A stretch of DNA of 64,000 nt from Paenilisteria newyorkensis (GCF_000766145.1 NZ_JNFB01000046.1:58632-122631), one strand, 5' to 3'. Counted from the first letter of the stretch, positions 7,661-16,712 are shown. The notes: a model not told the origin generated them from the sequence alone. Made by a program: numbers and translations.

Positions 7661-10147
7661 TTATTTTTCTAATCCTTGCAGCTCCTGATTATTATCCAAC
7701 TGCGAGATGCCATCGAGATGTTTTTTCTGAAGAATCCGCATCGCAAGCCATAGAAGCGCGTTGAATACGATGAAGATGATGAACAAAATCGTGAGGCTTT
7801 GCGTGAAGAGATTCGTGCCGATTCCGCCTGTGATGGCCTCCCGGAATGCATAGATGGAATAGGTCATTGGCAGGAATGGGTGAATCGCTTCAAAGAACGA
7901 GTTCGTAAGCTGGATTGGGAACGTTCCTCCCGCACCAGCCAGTTGAACGATGAGTAGAATCATCGCCGCGAAACGTCCTGGATTGTCGAAGGCCATCGCT
8001 AGGAACATGATCAGCGCCATGTAAGCTAAGACGGTGACGAGTGCGGTCAGATAGAACTCGAAGATATTATCTACCTGGAGTCCTAGTAAGAGCATGATGC
8101 TGACTTGGACAATGGCCATTGCTATAGCAGCAAATAATCCGATGCTTACTTTACTTGCCCACCAAGCGGTACTTGTTTGCTCCAACATCGATACTTTTCG
8201 AATTGGGAAAACAAAGTTCAGAACGAGACAGCCGACGTATAAAGCGAGGGACATTACGTATGGCGCCAAGGCCTGACCGTAATTTTCCACGACGCTGTAT
8301 GGTTTGGCGTCTAGTTTCACCGGTGAAGCGAGCATGTTGATGTTGGCTTTTGTAATGTTTAAATCGCTGAAATCGTTTGCGGCTGAGCCTAATTTGGTTG
8401 CCAATTCACCAGAACCGTTTTCTAGTTGGGTGATGCCTTGTCCGAGTGTTTGGGAGCCATTGGCAAGTTTCGCTGAGCCGGATTCCAGTTCATCGGAGCC
8501 TGTTGCCAGTTTATTTGCGCCGCTTAAAAGTTCTGGGCTGTTCGCGTTTAATTTATCCGTTCCAGCGACAAGTTGTGCTGTGCCGCTATTTAATTGCTTG
8601 CTTCCAGAATCTAATTTGCCAACACCAGCTGCTAAAACGGGAACTTTTGCATTGAGTTCGTTCACGCCGCCAGCTGCTTGATTGATACCAGCATTTAGGG
8701 CTGTTGCGCCGCCGAGCAAGGTATTCTGATTTCCGGAAGTTCCTACGGCGCTTGAGATGGTATTAAGGGAACCTGCGAGTTGATTCGTTCCATTCTTGAT
8801 TTGTGGGAAGTCCGTTGCGAGTTCCGACACACCACCTTGCAATTGTTGTACAGCCGCTAAGCCTTTCGGAATTTCTCCTAGATCATTTAACACGAGATTA
8901 ATATCGGCGCGCATATCAGTGAGCAGTCCTTGATGATCGCTCACTTGTTGATTGAAAACTTGCGTGATGTTGTCGATCAATGTTTGCTTCTCGGTTGGTG
9001 TGAGGCTCGTGCTGTTGACGTGCGCTACCATTTGGTCAAGGTATTGTTGCTGACCATTAGGGCTAAGCGCGTTTTCAAGGTCTGAGAGATTGCCCTCAAT
9101 CCGATTTAAAACAGGGGAGAAGCTCTTAATTTTTGCTTCCAAGTTATCGATAGCGGGATTATTCACTTTACTGTTCAGCAAATTCAAACCTTGCTCAAAC
9201 TCGTTCATCCCGCTTTGAAGCTCCTTGATTTTTTGTTGGGCAGTAGGTGCATCGAGATTTTGTTGTAGCTCACGGAGCCCTTGTTCTAATTTGGCAGATC
9301 CAGCAGAAAGTTGGGCCATCCCGCTTTGGAGTTGTGAGGTGCCGCTTTCAAGGGCTGGTATATTGCCGTATAGTTCGTTGATGCCGTTTTCAAGTTGGCT
9401 GGAACCGGCATACAGTTTATTGGCGCCAGTATCGAGTTCGCTAACGCCGTTTGTGTAGGTAACTAGACCGCTTTGTAGCTGATTCATCCCTCCTGAAAAA
9501 GTAACTGTGCTAGAAGCGAGTTTATTTAAATTATCTGTAATTTCGGTGTTTCCAGTGCCAAGTTTCTTCGTTCCTTGATCAATTTGGTTGGCACCGCTCG
9601 CAGCTTGTTCCATGCCGCCGCCGATCTTATCTGCTACTTTTACAAGTGCTTCGCCGTAAGCTTCCGTCACTTGGTTACTGACTTGTGATTCGACTTCCCG
9701 AATGCCGATTTCGCCGATTTCTTCTGCGATAAAGTTAAGCGAGCCGTTTGTTTCGTATGTGAGGTTCATCTTTTTAGGTTTCTCATCGACGAGCGTAACC
9801 GCATTTGCTGAAAAGTCTTTCGGGATTTTGACGACTAAATAATATTTCAAATCTTTCATGCCTTTTTTCGCTTCATCTGCGGAAACGAAGTCCCAGTCTA
9901 GATTATGATTCTTTTTTAGCTGGGCGGTAAGCTGATCACCGACATCGACTTTCTGGCCTTGGTAAGTAATGGTTTGATCTTCATTCACAACGGCAACTGG
10001 TAAATGGCTCGTTTGTTGATACGGGTCCCATACGGATTTCAAGAAGAAGCTGGCATAGAGGATTGGGATCGTAAGGATGGCGATAAAGGATATTAGCAGG
10101 ACTTTATTTTGTAATAGGTTTTTCCATTCCGCTTTTATCATTTTCAT
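7661..10147 (-). CDS. YhgE/Pip domain membrane protein
   Basis: An 828-residue membrane protein. I start it at ATG 10147 because GGAGG lies 8 nt upstream; a GTG at 10156 has no ribosome site. One membrane segment sits near residues 17-37, followed by a long extracellular stretch (about 160-600) of repeated LxxGxxxLxxG heptads that should form a coiled coil. About five membrane segments close the protein. This is the layout of YhgE/Pip (phage infection protein) and ABC-2-type membrane proteins, and related proteins take part in ESX/type VII secretion or serve as phage receptors. It is last in the pva-gadD-gadT operon, 1 nt after the gadT stop. The link to acid resistance is not explained. Confidence 0.88.
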   Translation of the reverse strand: MKMIKAEWKNLLQNKVLLISFIAILTIPILYASFFLKSVWDPYQQTSHLPVAVVNEDQTITYQGQKVDVGDQLTAQLKKNHNLDWDFVSADEAKKGMKDLKYYLVVKIPKDFSANAVTLVDEKPKKMNLTYETNGSLNFIAEEIGEIGIREVESQVSNQVTEAYGEALVKVADKIGGGMEQAASGANQIDQGTKKLGTGNTEITDNLNKLASSTVTFSGGMNQLQSGLVTYTNGVSELDTGANKLYAGSSQLENGINELYGNIPALESGTSQLQSGMAQLSAGSAKLEQGLRELQQNLDAPTAQQKIKELQSGMNEFEQGLNLLNSKVNNPAIDNLEAKIKSFSPVLNRIEGNLSDLENALSPNGQQQYLDQMVAHVNSTSLTPTEKQTLIDNITQVFNQQVSDHQGLLTDMRADINLVLNDLGEIPKGLAAVQQLQGGVSELATDFPQIKNGTNQLAGSLNTISSAVGTSGNQNTLLGGATALNAGINQAAGGVNELNAKVPVLAAGVGKLDSGSKQLNSGTAQLVAGTDKLNANSPELLSGANKLATGSDELESGSAKLANGSQTLGQGITQLENGSGELATKLGSAANDFSDLNITKANINMLASPVKLDAKPYSVVENYGQALAPYVMSLALYVGCLVLNFVFPIRKVSMLEQTSTAWWASKVSIGLFAAIAMAIVQVSIMLLLGLQVDNIFEFYLTALVTVLAYMALIMFLAMAFDNPGRFAAMILLIVQLAGAGGTFPIQLTNSFFEAIHPFLPMTYSIYAFREAITGGIGTNLFTQSLTILFIIFIVFNALLWLAMRILQKKHLDGISQLDNNQELQGLEK

Positions 10148-10148
10148 G

Positions 10149-11651
10149 TTACTCACCTCCAGTTTTGTCTTTTTTACTGAAGTCTGCTCTGATACGTCCG
10201 ATTGGATGCGTGAATTTGTCGATTTTTGAACTATCTAACCGTTTCAATTCTTTTAAATGTAGTTGATTGTCTGGTGCGGTGAACATGTAGATGACGAACG
10301 GTAAAATAGTGGTTAAAACAAGGCTGATGGATAAAATGTGTTTATATGATTCGTATTCATCTGGTTTTAAGCTGGAAGGTGGTACGAATGAATAAGCAAT
10401 CGCGAGTACGGAGATGGCTAATCCGATGCAAGCGATGAGTATTTTGACAAAAGGACCGCCGCCAATTTCGAAGGTACGCTCCAAGTTCTTTTTCTTGAAA
10501 ACGAGAACAAGGTAACCTAGGAAGAAGAGGACGTAGCCGACTAAATAGATGACAACGGTTAGCGAGATGGCAGTCAAGAAGGATACATTATTTCCGCCGC
10601 CGCCAAATGTTAGGACAGCTGCCCAGCCAGTTACGATGATACCTTGGATACCAATGAGCACAACCGGTACATCATTTTTATTTGTTTTAGCTAGTTTTTT
10701 AGGAATAACGCCTTTTTGGGCGACCGTATACATACCTGATGTTGGCCCGACAATCCAAGAACTTACTTGTCCCATAACGCCGAATGCAACGAGGAAGGCT
10801 AGTACTTTTACAAGCCAAGTTAGGCCGTCTCCATTTTGTAAAATCAGTTTTTCGAAGGCTTGCACGACGCCGGAACTAAGGCTCAGCTCGTGTGCTGGAA
10901 CAACCGATGCAACCGAAAGACCGCCGAGTGTGCTGAGTCCGATACCAACGATGACAATCAAAATCATGGCAATTGGATAGTCGCGTTTCGAGTTTTTCAT
11001 TTCATTGATATGCGGTGCGGAAGCCTCAACGCCCATGTATGCGAGGATAAAGATCGCAAGCGCTGAAAAATCGGTAGCCTTAGGAATAAAGTTATCCATC
11101 GTGAATTTCACTTCTATCGGATTCCCATTCGCAAAGTAGAAAATGGCGAGGATAAACATTAAAATAACGGGAAGTGTGATACCAAAAATAAAGCCAAGTT
11201 TCGTGATTTTCGCCGTTCTGTTCGTTCCTCCGAGTGAAATAAAGGTTAAAACCCAGAAAATAATAATAACGCCTAAGAATTTGATTAATGGATCTGATTC
11301 TAAAGCTTTATAGTCGAAAACATAGGATAGTGCTCCGAGAATAAAATAAATCATCGTTACAAATCCGACGGTCACTTGGAACCATTGGAAAAAAATCGCC
11401 GCGAAACCATAGCGTTCACCGAGCGTCTTTCCCACCCAAGTGAAGATACCGCCTTCTTGCCAGCCCTTGACAGTAGCCATTTCTGCGGAACAAAGTGCTA
11501 CAGGCAAAAACCAGAGTATGCCACAAAATATGAGAAAGAAGGCCAGTTTAAATCCGGATGTAGCAAAGGTCGGATATTCATAAACGGTTATAAAAAGCGA
11601 CGCGGTGATTGCGAAAAAGCCGAATAATGTTAACTCCTTTTTTCCAGCCAT
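10149..11651 (-). CDS. gadT: Glutamate/GABA antiporter (copy 2)
   Basis: A 500-residue APC permease, strongly similar to copy 1 throughout the membrane part (TLFGFFAITASLFITVYEYP near the N-terminus, GVEASAPHINEMKNSKRDYP in the middle). The C-terminal tail is about 20 residues longer and ends in a Lys/Asp-rich stretch. It exchanges glutamate for GABA with GadD2. A perfect hairpin with a T run lies between it and gadD2, so it may be expressed below gadD2. Its stop is almost contiguous with the yhgE start. Confidence 0.93.
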   Translation of the reverse strand: MAGKKELTLFGFFAITASLFITVYEYPTFATSGFKLAFFLIFCGILWFLPVALCSAEMATVKGWQEGGIFTWVGKTLGERYGFAAIFFQWFQVTVGFVTMIYFILGALSYVFDYKALESDPLIKFLGVIIIFWVLTFISLGGTNRTAKITKLGFIFGITLPVILMFILAIFYFANGNPIEVKFTMDNFIPKATDFSALAIFILAYMGVEASAPHINEMKNSKRDYPIAMILIVIVGIGLSTLGGLSVASVVPAHELSLSSGVVQAFEKLILQNGDGLTWLVKVLAFLVAFGVMGQVSSWIVGPTSGMYTVAQKGVIPKKLAKTNKNDVPVVLIGIQGIIVTGWAAVLTFGGGGNNVSFLTAISLTVVIYLVGYVLFFLGYLVLVFKKKNLERTFEIGGGPFVKILIACIGLAISVLAIAYSFVPPSSLKPDEYESYKHILSISLVLTTILPFVIYMFTAPDNQLHLKELKRLDSSKIDKFTHPIGRIRADFSKKDKTGGE

Positions 11652-11673
11652 TTTGAAAACCCCTTTCTAATTT

Positions 11674-11708
11674 AAAAAATCACGAAAAGCGTGGATGCTT
11701 TTCGTGAT
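11674..11708 (-). terminator. Hairpin terminator between gadD2 and gadT2
   Basis: Perfect 12-bp stem ATCACGAAAAGC / GCTTTTCGTGAT with a 6-nt loop, followed on the minus strand by six T. It would reduce transcription into gadT2-yhgE. Confidence 0.8.
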
Positions 11709-11718
11709 CCATCACAAT

Positions 11719-13131
11719 TTAATGCGTAAATCCTCTCGTTTCTTTCTTACCATCTGGGGAATCATCTTTTGGCGCCAAGATTCTTGCTTTGTCTAATTCC
11801 TCAATGGCTTCATGTAAATCTGCAACAAATTCCTCTGCTACGTTGAAGCCTAAGTCACCCCGGCATACGTAGCGTTGGATTAAAACGTCCTCCATATCTT
11901 TTGGTAGTGGGTAAGTCGGTACTTGCCAACCTTTCATTTGCAAGCGATCCGTTAAATCATACAGCGTCCATTCCTTGTCGGTATCATCTTTTAGCGTATA
12001 ACAGACAATTGGAAGGTTCGCGCCGTCATTATAAATTTCGAAAAGTCCTGTTTCTTCCAGCGCTTTGGATAAGAATAGCGCTACTTTCTTCGTTCTTTCA
12101 TGAATGCCGCGATAGCCATCGAAACCGAGTCGTAAGAAATTGTAGTACTGCGCGATGACTTGGCTCGCACTCCTAGAGAAATTAATCGCCATGGTTGGCA
12201 TGTGACCGCCGAGATAACTTACATCGAAAATCAGTTCTTCCGGTAAATATTTTTTATCTTTCCAAAGTATCCAACCAATACCTGGATAAACAAGTCCGTA
12301 TTTGTGACCGGATGTATTGATAGAAACGACGTGTTTGAGACGGAAATCCCAAGGTAATTCAGGATTTACGAACGGTGTGAACATCGCACCACTTGCGCCA
12401 TCGACATGGATAACGAGTTCATGCCATTTACTCTTCTTATTGTATGCGTCCACTAAATGGTTAATTTTTTCAATGTCATCGAATTTACCAGTATAGGTGA
12501 TACCTAGAATACCGACAATTCCGATGGTGTACTCGTTGACGTAATCCATTAGTGTGTCAGTATTAATACTCATGTGCTTCGGATCAACAGGAACTTCGAT
12601 CAAATCGACATCCCAATATACGCCGAATTTTTCCCAACAAACTTGGAAGCCAGAGGAGATGATTAGATTTGGTTTTTGCGCGTTAATATCTAAACCGTTT
12701 TCAAGAGCCATTTTGCGCCATCTAAATTTCATCGCCATACCAGCCAGCATACAGGCTTCACTTGATCCGACGGTAGACGTTCCAATGAAGTCATCGCCTT
12801 TTTGGACACTCCATAAATCAGCTAGAACGTTCACGCAATAATTTTCCAGTTTGGCCGTTTGTGGATACTCGGATTTATCAATCGCGTTCTTTTCTAGCGT
12901 TTCACTCATCAATTTTACTGCTTCAGGTTCCATATAGGTTTGACAAAAAGTGGCGAAGTTTTGGCGTGCATTTCCTTCATCCATCAGTTCATCGGAAATA
13001 AGGCGGTAAGCTACTTGTGGATCAATTGGTTCTCTTCTCAGCGTCGTTTTGACGATAGCGGAATCCTCGGCATAGCTTCCGTAAATGGGCATTTTAGGGT
13101 CATGTTTCTCTTCTCTACGATCATGTAACAT
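11719..13131 (-). CDS. gadD: Glutamate decarboxylase (copy 2)
   Basis: A 470-residue PLP-dependent decarboxylase. The cofactor lysine is in INTSGHKYGLVYPG (about 275-280) and the Asp motif in HVDGASGAMF. The C-terminus again ends RGFTH, the family's pH-sensing end. It differs from copy 1 mainly in the first 25 residues and the C-terminal 30. ATG 13131 has GGAGCG 6 nt upstream and starts 2 nt after the pva2 stop, so translation is probably coupled. Two decarboxylases with different promoters suggest different induction conditions. Confidence 0.95.
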   Translation of the reverse strand: MLHDRREEKHDPKMPIYGSYAEDSAIVKTTLRREPIDPQVAYRLISDELMDEGNARQNFATFCQTYMEPEAVKLMSETLEKNAIDKSEYPQTAKLENYCVNVLADLWSVQKGDDFIGTSTVGSSEACMLAGMAMKFRWRKMALENGLDINAQKPNLIISSGFQVCWEKFGVYWDVDLIEVPVDPKHMSINTDTLMDYVNEYTIGIVGILGITYTGKFDDIEKINHLVDAYNKKSKWHELVIHVDGASGAMFTPFVNPELPWDFRLKHVVSINTSGHKYGLVYPGIGWILWKDKKYLPEELIFDVSYLGGHMPTMAINFSRSASQVIAQYYNFLRLGFDGYRGIHERTKKVALFLSKALEETGLFEIYNDGANLPIVCYTLKDDTDKEWTLYDLTDRLQMKGWQVPTYPLPKDMEDVLIQRYVCRGDLGFNVAEEFVADLHEAIEELDKARILAPKDDSPDGKKETRGFTH

Positions 13132-13133
13132 AA

Positions 13134-14132
13134 TTATCGCTCCTTATATAAGATATCTTCGGTTTGCAATACATCCCACTCGTATGGGGTCTGTGCGTTA
13201 TTGATAAAATCGTCATCCAGCTTGCACCCGGTAATGCGTTGGTTGCCGTATGGTGTGAAATAGTATGTTAAAGAAGATACACACATAGATGACGTATATT
13301 GTGTTAAATCTGGGGTGCCATCGGATTTGATGACGGCGCCTTTAGGTATCGTAACGCTTTTTAAAACGTACCAAACATTTGTCACACCTTCTTGTTCATT
13401 GTTCGCTTGTTGAATCGTTTCTTTTAAGTATGCAGCTCGGACAAATCGTTCAGGAGGCGTATATCCACCTGGAAGCCCCAAAGTTCCGCCACCTTGTGAA
13501 AATGGATGCGCTTCAAAATCGCCGAACGTTGTAGATGATTTTTGCTGTGGCGCAATATGAAGGTAATTACTTAAATTGTGAAAATGCCACTCTAGGGAAG
13601 GCGTATTCGTCATCACACCAACCGGGTTTCCCTTGAGTGTTAATTTGAAGGAAGTATCTGTTGGTTCAATAACCGCAACGTTTCCCGCTTTATCATAAAA
13701 AATCCAATGTAGAGGGGTCGTGATACCAAGAAGGTCCACTTTTTGATCTACTAAATGAATCGTTGGGAGCACATCTCTTAATTCATGGATATCTTTACAA
13801 AAGGACAGCGCCCAAAGTAAAAATTCGTGTGGAGCCAGATTCGTTTTGCCAGATTCTTTATCTTTCGAGTAAACCGCCTCACTTGGCAAATAAAGAGAAG
13901 CACAGGCTAAGCCGTGTTCGTTAAGCCCATCTGCCAAAATATATTTTCCTAAATTTCTACCAGCCCCGAGTAACGCATATTTTCCTGAGTAACTTTCGCC
14001 ATCGACATCCGATTCAAACGTATAGCCTCGAGGTAAAGACACTGGTTTCGCATCCAGCGTAAAGCCAAAGTCCATGGTTCGAGATAAAAATAGATTGTCA
14101 CCGTTCGTGCGATAAACAAAACTTGTACACAT
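13134..14132 (-). CDS. pva: Penicillin V acylase / bile-salt-hydrolase family protein (copy 2)
   Basis: A 332-residue choloylglycine-hydrolase family enzyme. Cys2, Arg18 and Asp21 (LSRTMD), Asn in MTNTPSLEW and Arg in PPERFVRAAY are conserved. It is clearly more divergent than copies 1 and 3 are from each other, so it is an older paralogue. AAAGGAGGAAG precedes the ATG. It is first in the operon pva-gadD-gadT-yhgE behind a SigB-type promoter. The cytoplasmic location follows from the absence of a signal peptide. Confidence 0.9.
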   Translation of the reverse strand: MCTSFVYRTNGDNLFLSRTMDFGFTLDAKPVSLPRGYTFESDVDGESYSGKYALLGAGRNLGKYILADGLNEHGLACASLYLPSEAVYSKDKESGKTNLAPHEFLLWALSFCKDIHELRDVLPTIHLVDQKVDLLGITTPLHWIFYDKAGNVAVIEPTDTSFKLTLKGNPVGVMTNTPSLEWHFHNLSNYLHIAPQQKSSTTFGDFEAHPFSQGGGTLGLPGGYTPPERFVRAAYLKETIQQANNEQEGVTNVWYVLKSVTIPKGAVIKSDGTPDLTQYTSSMCVSSLTYYFTPYGNQRITGCKLDDDFINNAQTPYEWDVLQTEDILYKER

Positions 14133-14210
14133 ACTACTTCCTCCTTTTTATAATGGATTGACTGAAATATATACATATATATCAAAATTATGATGTATAT
14201 TACAGTCATA

Positions 14211-14235
14211 ATACCCTTCTAATTATAAATAAAAC
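14211..14235 (-). promoter_or_regulatory. SigB-type promoter of the pva2-gadD2-gadT2-yhgE operon
   Basis: On the minus strand GTTT, 15 nt, GGGTAT, a match to the SigB consensus GTTT-N13/17-GGGWAT. It lies about 80 nt before the pva2 start. SigB control of gad genes is known in Listeria. Primary-sigma elements in this AT-rich stretch are not convincing. Confidence 0.75.
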
Positions 14236-14450
14236 CGAATGGGTAAAATAATTTACAAAAATTAAATATACTGTTAATGAAGAAATAATCCTTTTTCGTA
14301 TTGTATTTTTGATTATATGTGTTGGTATAAGCCTCTTTGTGTGAGGGTGTAGTGAATATATATATGATTGGAAAAATAATTTATTTTTTAAAGTATCATT
14401 ATATACTTTTGAAGGCTCGGTATAGAGGGATGAAGTTCGCTGTATAAAAC
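14236..14450. other. AT-rich divergent intergenic region
   Basis: Noncoding DNA between the divergent pva2 and pva3 genes, upstream of the pva3 tandem promoters. I see a short CCTCTTTGTGTGAGGG hairpin near 14330 and AT-rich tracts, but no gene. Confidence 0.6.
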
Positions 14451-14513
14451 GTCAAAAAGTGACAAATGAAACGACAGAATCGGGAATTTGTGAGGCGTGA
14501 TATTCGATATAAT
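14451..14513 (+). promoter_or_regulatory. Upstream tandem promoter of pva3
   Basis: TATAAT at 14508-14513 followed by AGGTA. ACGACAGAA (14471-14479) lies 28 nt upstream and GTCAAAAAGTG starts 57 nt upstream. The layout is the same as the pva1 promoters even where the flanking sequence differs, which supports functional constraint. Confidence 0.65.
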
Positions 14514-15636
14514 AGGTATTGTAAGTGAGAGAGACATGAGGATGGGACAGCGTTTTAGAAGGAAAAGCAAGGCAGTCAAAAATGTACCGCTAAAACGACA
14601 AAAGAACAAAATCAGTCGAAGAGAAACTCGCTATAATAGGTAGTATAGTAATTAAATAAAACTTTGAAGGAGAGAATTAAATTATGTGCACAAGCTTTGT
14701 ATTAGAAACGTTGGATGGGAAACATGTATTATCGAGAACGATGGATTTCGCTTTTATTTTGGAGGCGAATCCGACGGTCAGCCCGCGGAATTATGAATGG
14801 AAATCTTCGACGGATGGTGTGAGTTACACGACTGCGTACGCGTTTGTGGGTGCTGGCAGAGAGTTGGATAAGTACATTTTCGCGGACGGGTTGAATGAGA
14901 AGGGCTTGAGTTGTGCGTCGCTGTATCTTCCTGGCGAAGCGGTTTACGCGCCGGAAGCTATCGATGGGAAAATTAATTTAGCGCCACAGGAATTCTTACT
15001 TTGGATGTTAGGTACGTGTGCGACGATTGAGGATGTGGAGGCGAAGTTGGCGGACATCAACTTGGTGGATCAACCGGTTGCGTTGCTGGGAATCACGACG
15101 CCACTGCACTGGATTTTCACGGATAAAAGTGGGCGCTGTGCCGTGATTGAACCGACGGAAACGACACTGCGCATCAAGGAAAACCCAGTGGGCGTCATGA
15201 CGAACACGCCGCGCCTGGAATGGCACATCGAGAACTTGCGTAACTACACGGGATTACAAGCGCAACAATTGGCACCAGTGAAGTTCGGTGACTATGTCGC
15301 GAAACCATTTTCACAAGGAACCGGGACAAGCAAGTTACCAGGCGGATTCACGCCACCGGAACGTTTTGTCCGCGCGGCTTACTTGAAAGAAAACGTAGTT
15401 CCAGCGAAAAATGAGGAAGAAGCAATTACCAACGTGTGGTACATTTTGAACAGCGTCCGCATCCCAAATGGCGCGGTCATTAAAGAAAATGGCGATCCGG
15501 ATTTCACGCAATATGTCGCATCGATGTGTTCAGAGAGCAAGACGTACTACTTCACATCGTATGAAAACAATCAAATCAACAGTGTTACCTTGACGGATGA
15601 CCTTTTAGAAAATACGAAAGAACCAATCACCTATGT
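14499..15636 (+). repeat. Long direct repeat, copy 2 (promoter region plus pva3)
   Basis: Counterpart of 1866-3003 at constant offset, with no indels seen. Stretches of the middle of the gene are identical at the DNA level, including synonymous sites, indicating recent duplication or gene conversion. Confidence 0.9.
14575..14637 (+). promoter_or_regulatory. Downstream tandem promoter of pva3
   Basis: TATAAT at 14632-14637, ACGACAAAA (14595-14603) 28 nt upstream and GTCAAAAATGT starting 57 nt upstream. This segment is identical to the corresponding promoter of pva1. Confidence 0.65.
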
Positions 15637-15676
15637 GGTGGATACCGTGCAAAAAGTAAATCATTTAGCTCAATAA
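14684..15676 (+). CDS. pva: Penicillin V acylase / bile-salt-hydrolase family protein (copy 3)
   Basis: A 330-residue near-copy of the first Pva, with the same Cys2, Arg18, Asp21, Asn174 and Arg227. Changes are concentrated at residues 47-50, 72, 90 and the last 40, and the active site is untouched. It has the same ribosome site and tandem promoters as copy 1 but no gad genes follow; a hairpin ends it and a Crp-like regulator comes next. It is therefore a solitary acylase gene that keeps the operon's regulatory region. Confidence 0.9.
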   Translation: MCTSFVLETLDGKHVLSRTMDFAFILEANPTVSPRNYEWKSSTDGVSYTTAYAFVGAGRELDKYIFADGLNEKGLSCASLYLPGEAVYAPEAIDGKINLAPQEFLLWMLGTCATIEDVEAKLADINLVDQPVALLGITTPLHWIFTDKSGRCAVIEPTETTLRIKENPVGVMTNTPRLEWHIENLRNYTGLQAQQLAPVKFGDYVAKPFSQGTGTSKLPGGFTPPERFVRAAYLKENVVPAKNEEEAITNVWYILNSVRIPNGAVIKENGDPDFTQYVASMCSESKTYYFTSYENNQINSVTLTDDLLENTKEPITYVVDTVQKVNHLAQ

Positions 15677-15711
15677 ACACCATGTGTATCAGAATATTCC
15701 GACTATAAAAA

Positions 15712-15750
15712 GGGAGCTAGAATACAAATAAATGACAGCTCCCTTCTATG
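15712..15750 (+). terminator. Possible terminator of pva3
   Basis: GGGAGCT / AGCTCCC separated by 18 nt, followed by TTCT. The T run is weak. Confidence 0.45.
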
Positions 15751-15818
15751 TAAAAAGAAACATCATAGCCGATATGACAGCAGATGTAAGTTAAATAAGC
15801 AGAAATAAAAATATGATA

Positions 15819-15926
15819 AAAAGTCATAAAAGGACACACATCTGTGGCGAAAAGTCATAAAATGTTCAAAATGCTACCTATTTATTCTGGATTTTAGAAA
15901 ATAGATTCTCATTTTTGTTCTATACT
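15819..15926 (+). promoter_or_regulatory. Promoter and direct-repeat operator of the second Crp-like gene
   Basis: AAAAGTCATAAAA occurs twice, at 15819-15831 and 15850-15862, 31 bp apart (about three helical turns). TAGAAAA (15895-15901), 19 nt and TATACTAAG (-10 at 15921-15926) follow. GTCATAAAATG starts 67 nt before the -10. There is no good -35. The same layout precedes the giant secreted protein. Confidence 0.6.
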
Positions 15927-15992
15927 AAGTTCCGTTCACTACCAAGAGAAAATGCATATAAATAATCGATAATGTGGAAGGAGAATGTTTAG

Positions 15993-16709
15993 ATGCAGAA
16001 TAATATGATAGATATGAACAGTTTGTACGGTGAAGCCTCGATAGCAAGCCAGTTTAGTGAGCGTAGATTCCGCCGATTTATAGAAGAAGATTGTATTTTT
16101 CCAGTGAGAGGCGTGAAGAAAACCTTCAATAGGAACGATATTATTTTGAAAGCGAATAATGATTTAAATGCCGTTTATTTTATTGAAGAAGGTATTGTGA
16201 CGGGGTCGATTGGAAAAGGAATCGTTGTTGATTTCTATACAGCACGAGACGTACTAGGGCTTTCTAATTTGATGCTTGGAAGTGATCCGGCATATACATA
16301 TCAGGTTCTATCCGAGGAATTGGTTGTGACCAGATATGCAAAAGAGGACATCATTGAAAAAATAATGAACACGCAAGAAGGCTATTTTTATCATTATGTG
16401 CACATGCAAAATTTGGTGAATCAAATGGTGAAAAAAGAGGAATTACTCAGGCTTCCGACGCGACAAAGGATCAGTTCTGTACTTCTAGAGCTAGGTGAAA
16501 AATACGGTGAAGAGACCTCAGAAAAAAATATCATCTGCTTTCCGAGACAAATAAGTAAAGGCATGATCGCTCAGTATGCGAATTTAAATCCTAACACCAT
16601 CACAAGTGTGCTACAAAAGCTGCAAGAAGAAGGATACATCTATACTATCAAAAGCGCGATTTTTATGGATAAATCTAAGCTTGAAATGAAATTAGAAGTT
16701 TTTTCGTAA
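15993..16709 (+). CDS. Crp/Fnr (PrfA-like) transcriptional regulator, copy 2
   Basis: A 238-residue paralogue of the regulator at 6669-7385, equal in length. It has the same N-terminal barrel and C-terminal helix-turn-helix (ISKGMIAQYANLNPNTITSV, about 188-207). The recognition helix region is nearly identical between the two paralogues, so they may bind similar sites. GGAAGGAGA precedes the ATG. It stands alone between pva3 and the large secreted protein, and its promoter shares spacing and boxes with that protein's promoter. Autoregulation and control of the surface protein are likely but inferred. Confidence 0.88.
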   Translation: MQNNMIDMNSLYGEASIASQFSERRFRRFIEEDCIFPVRGVKKTFNRNDIILKANNDLNAVYFIEEGIVTGSIGKGIVVDFYTARDVLGLSNLMLGSDPAYTYQVLSEELVVTRYAKEDIIEKIMNTQEGYFYHYVHMQNLVNQMVKKEELLRLPTRQRISSVLLELGEKYGEETSEKNIICFPRQISKGMIAQYANLNPNTITSVLQKLQEEGYIYTIKSAIFMDKSKLEMKLEVFS

Positions 16710-16712
16710 GTT

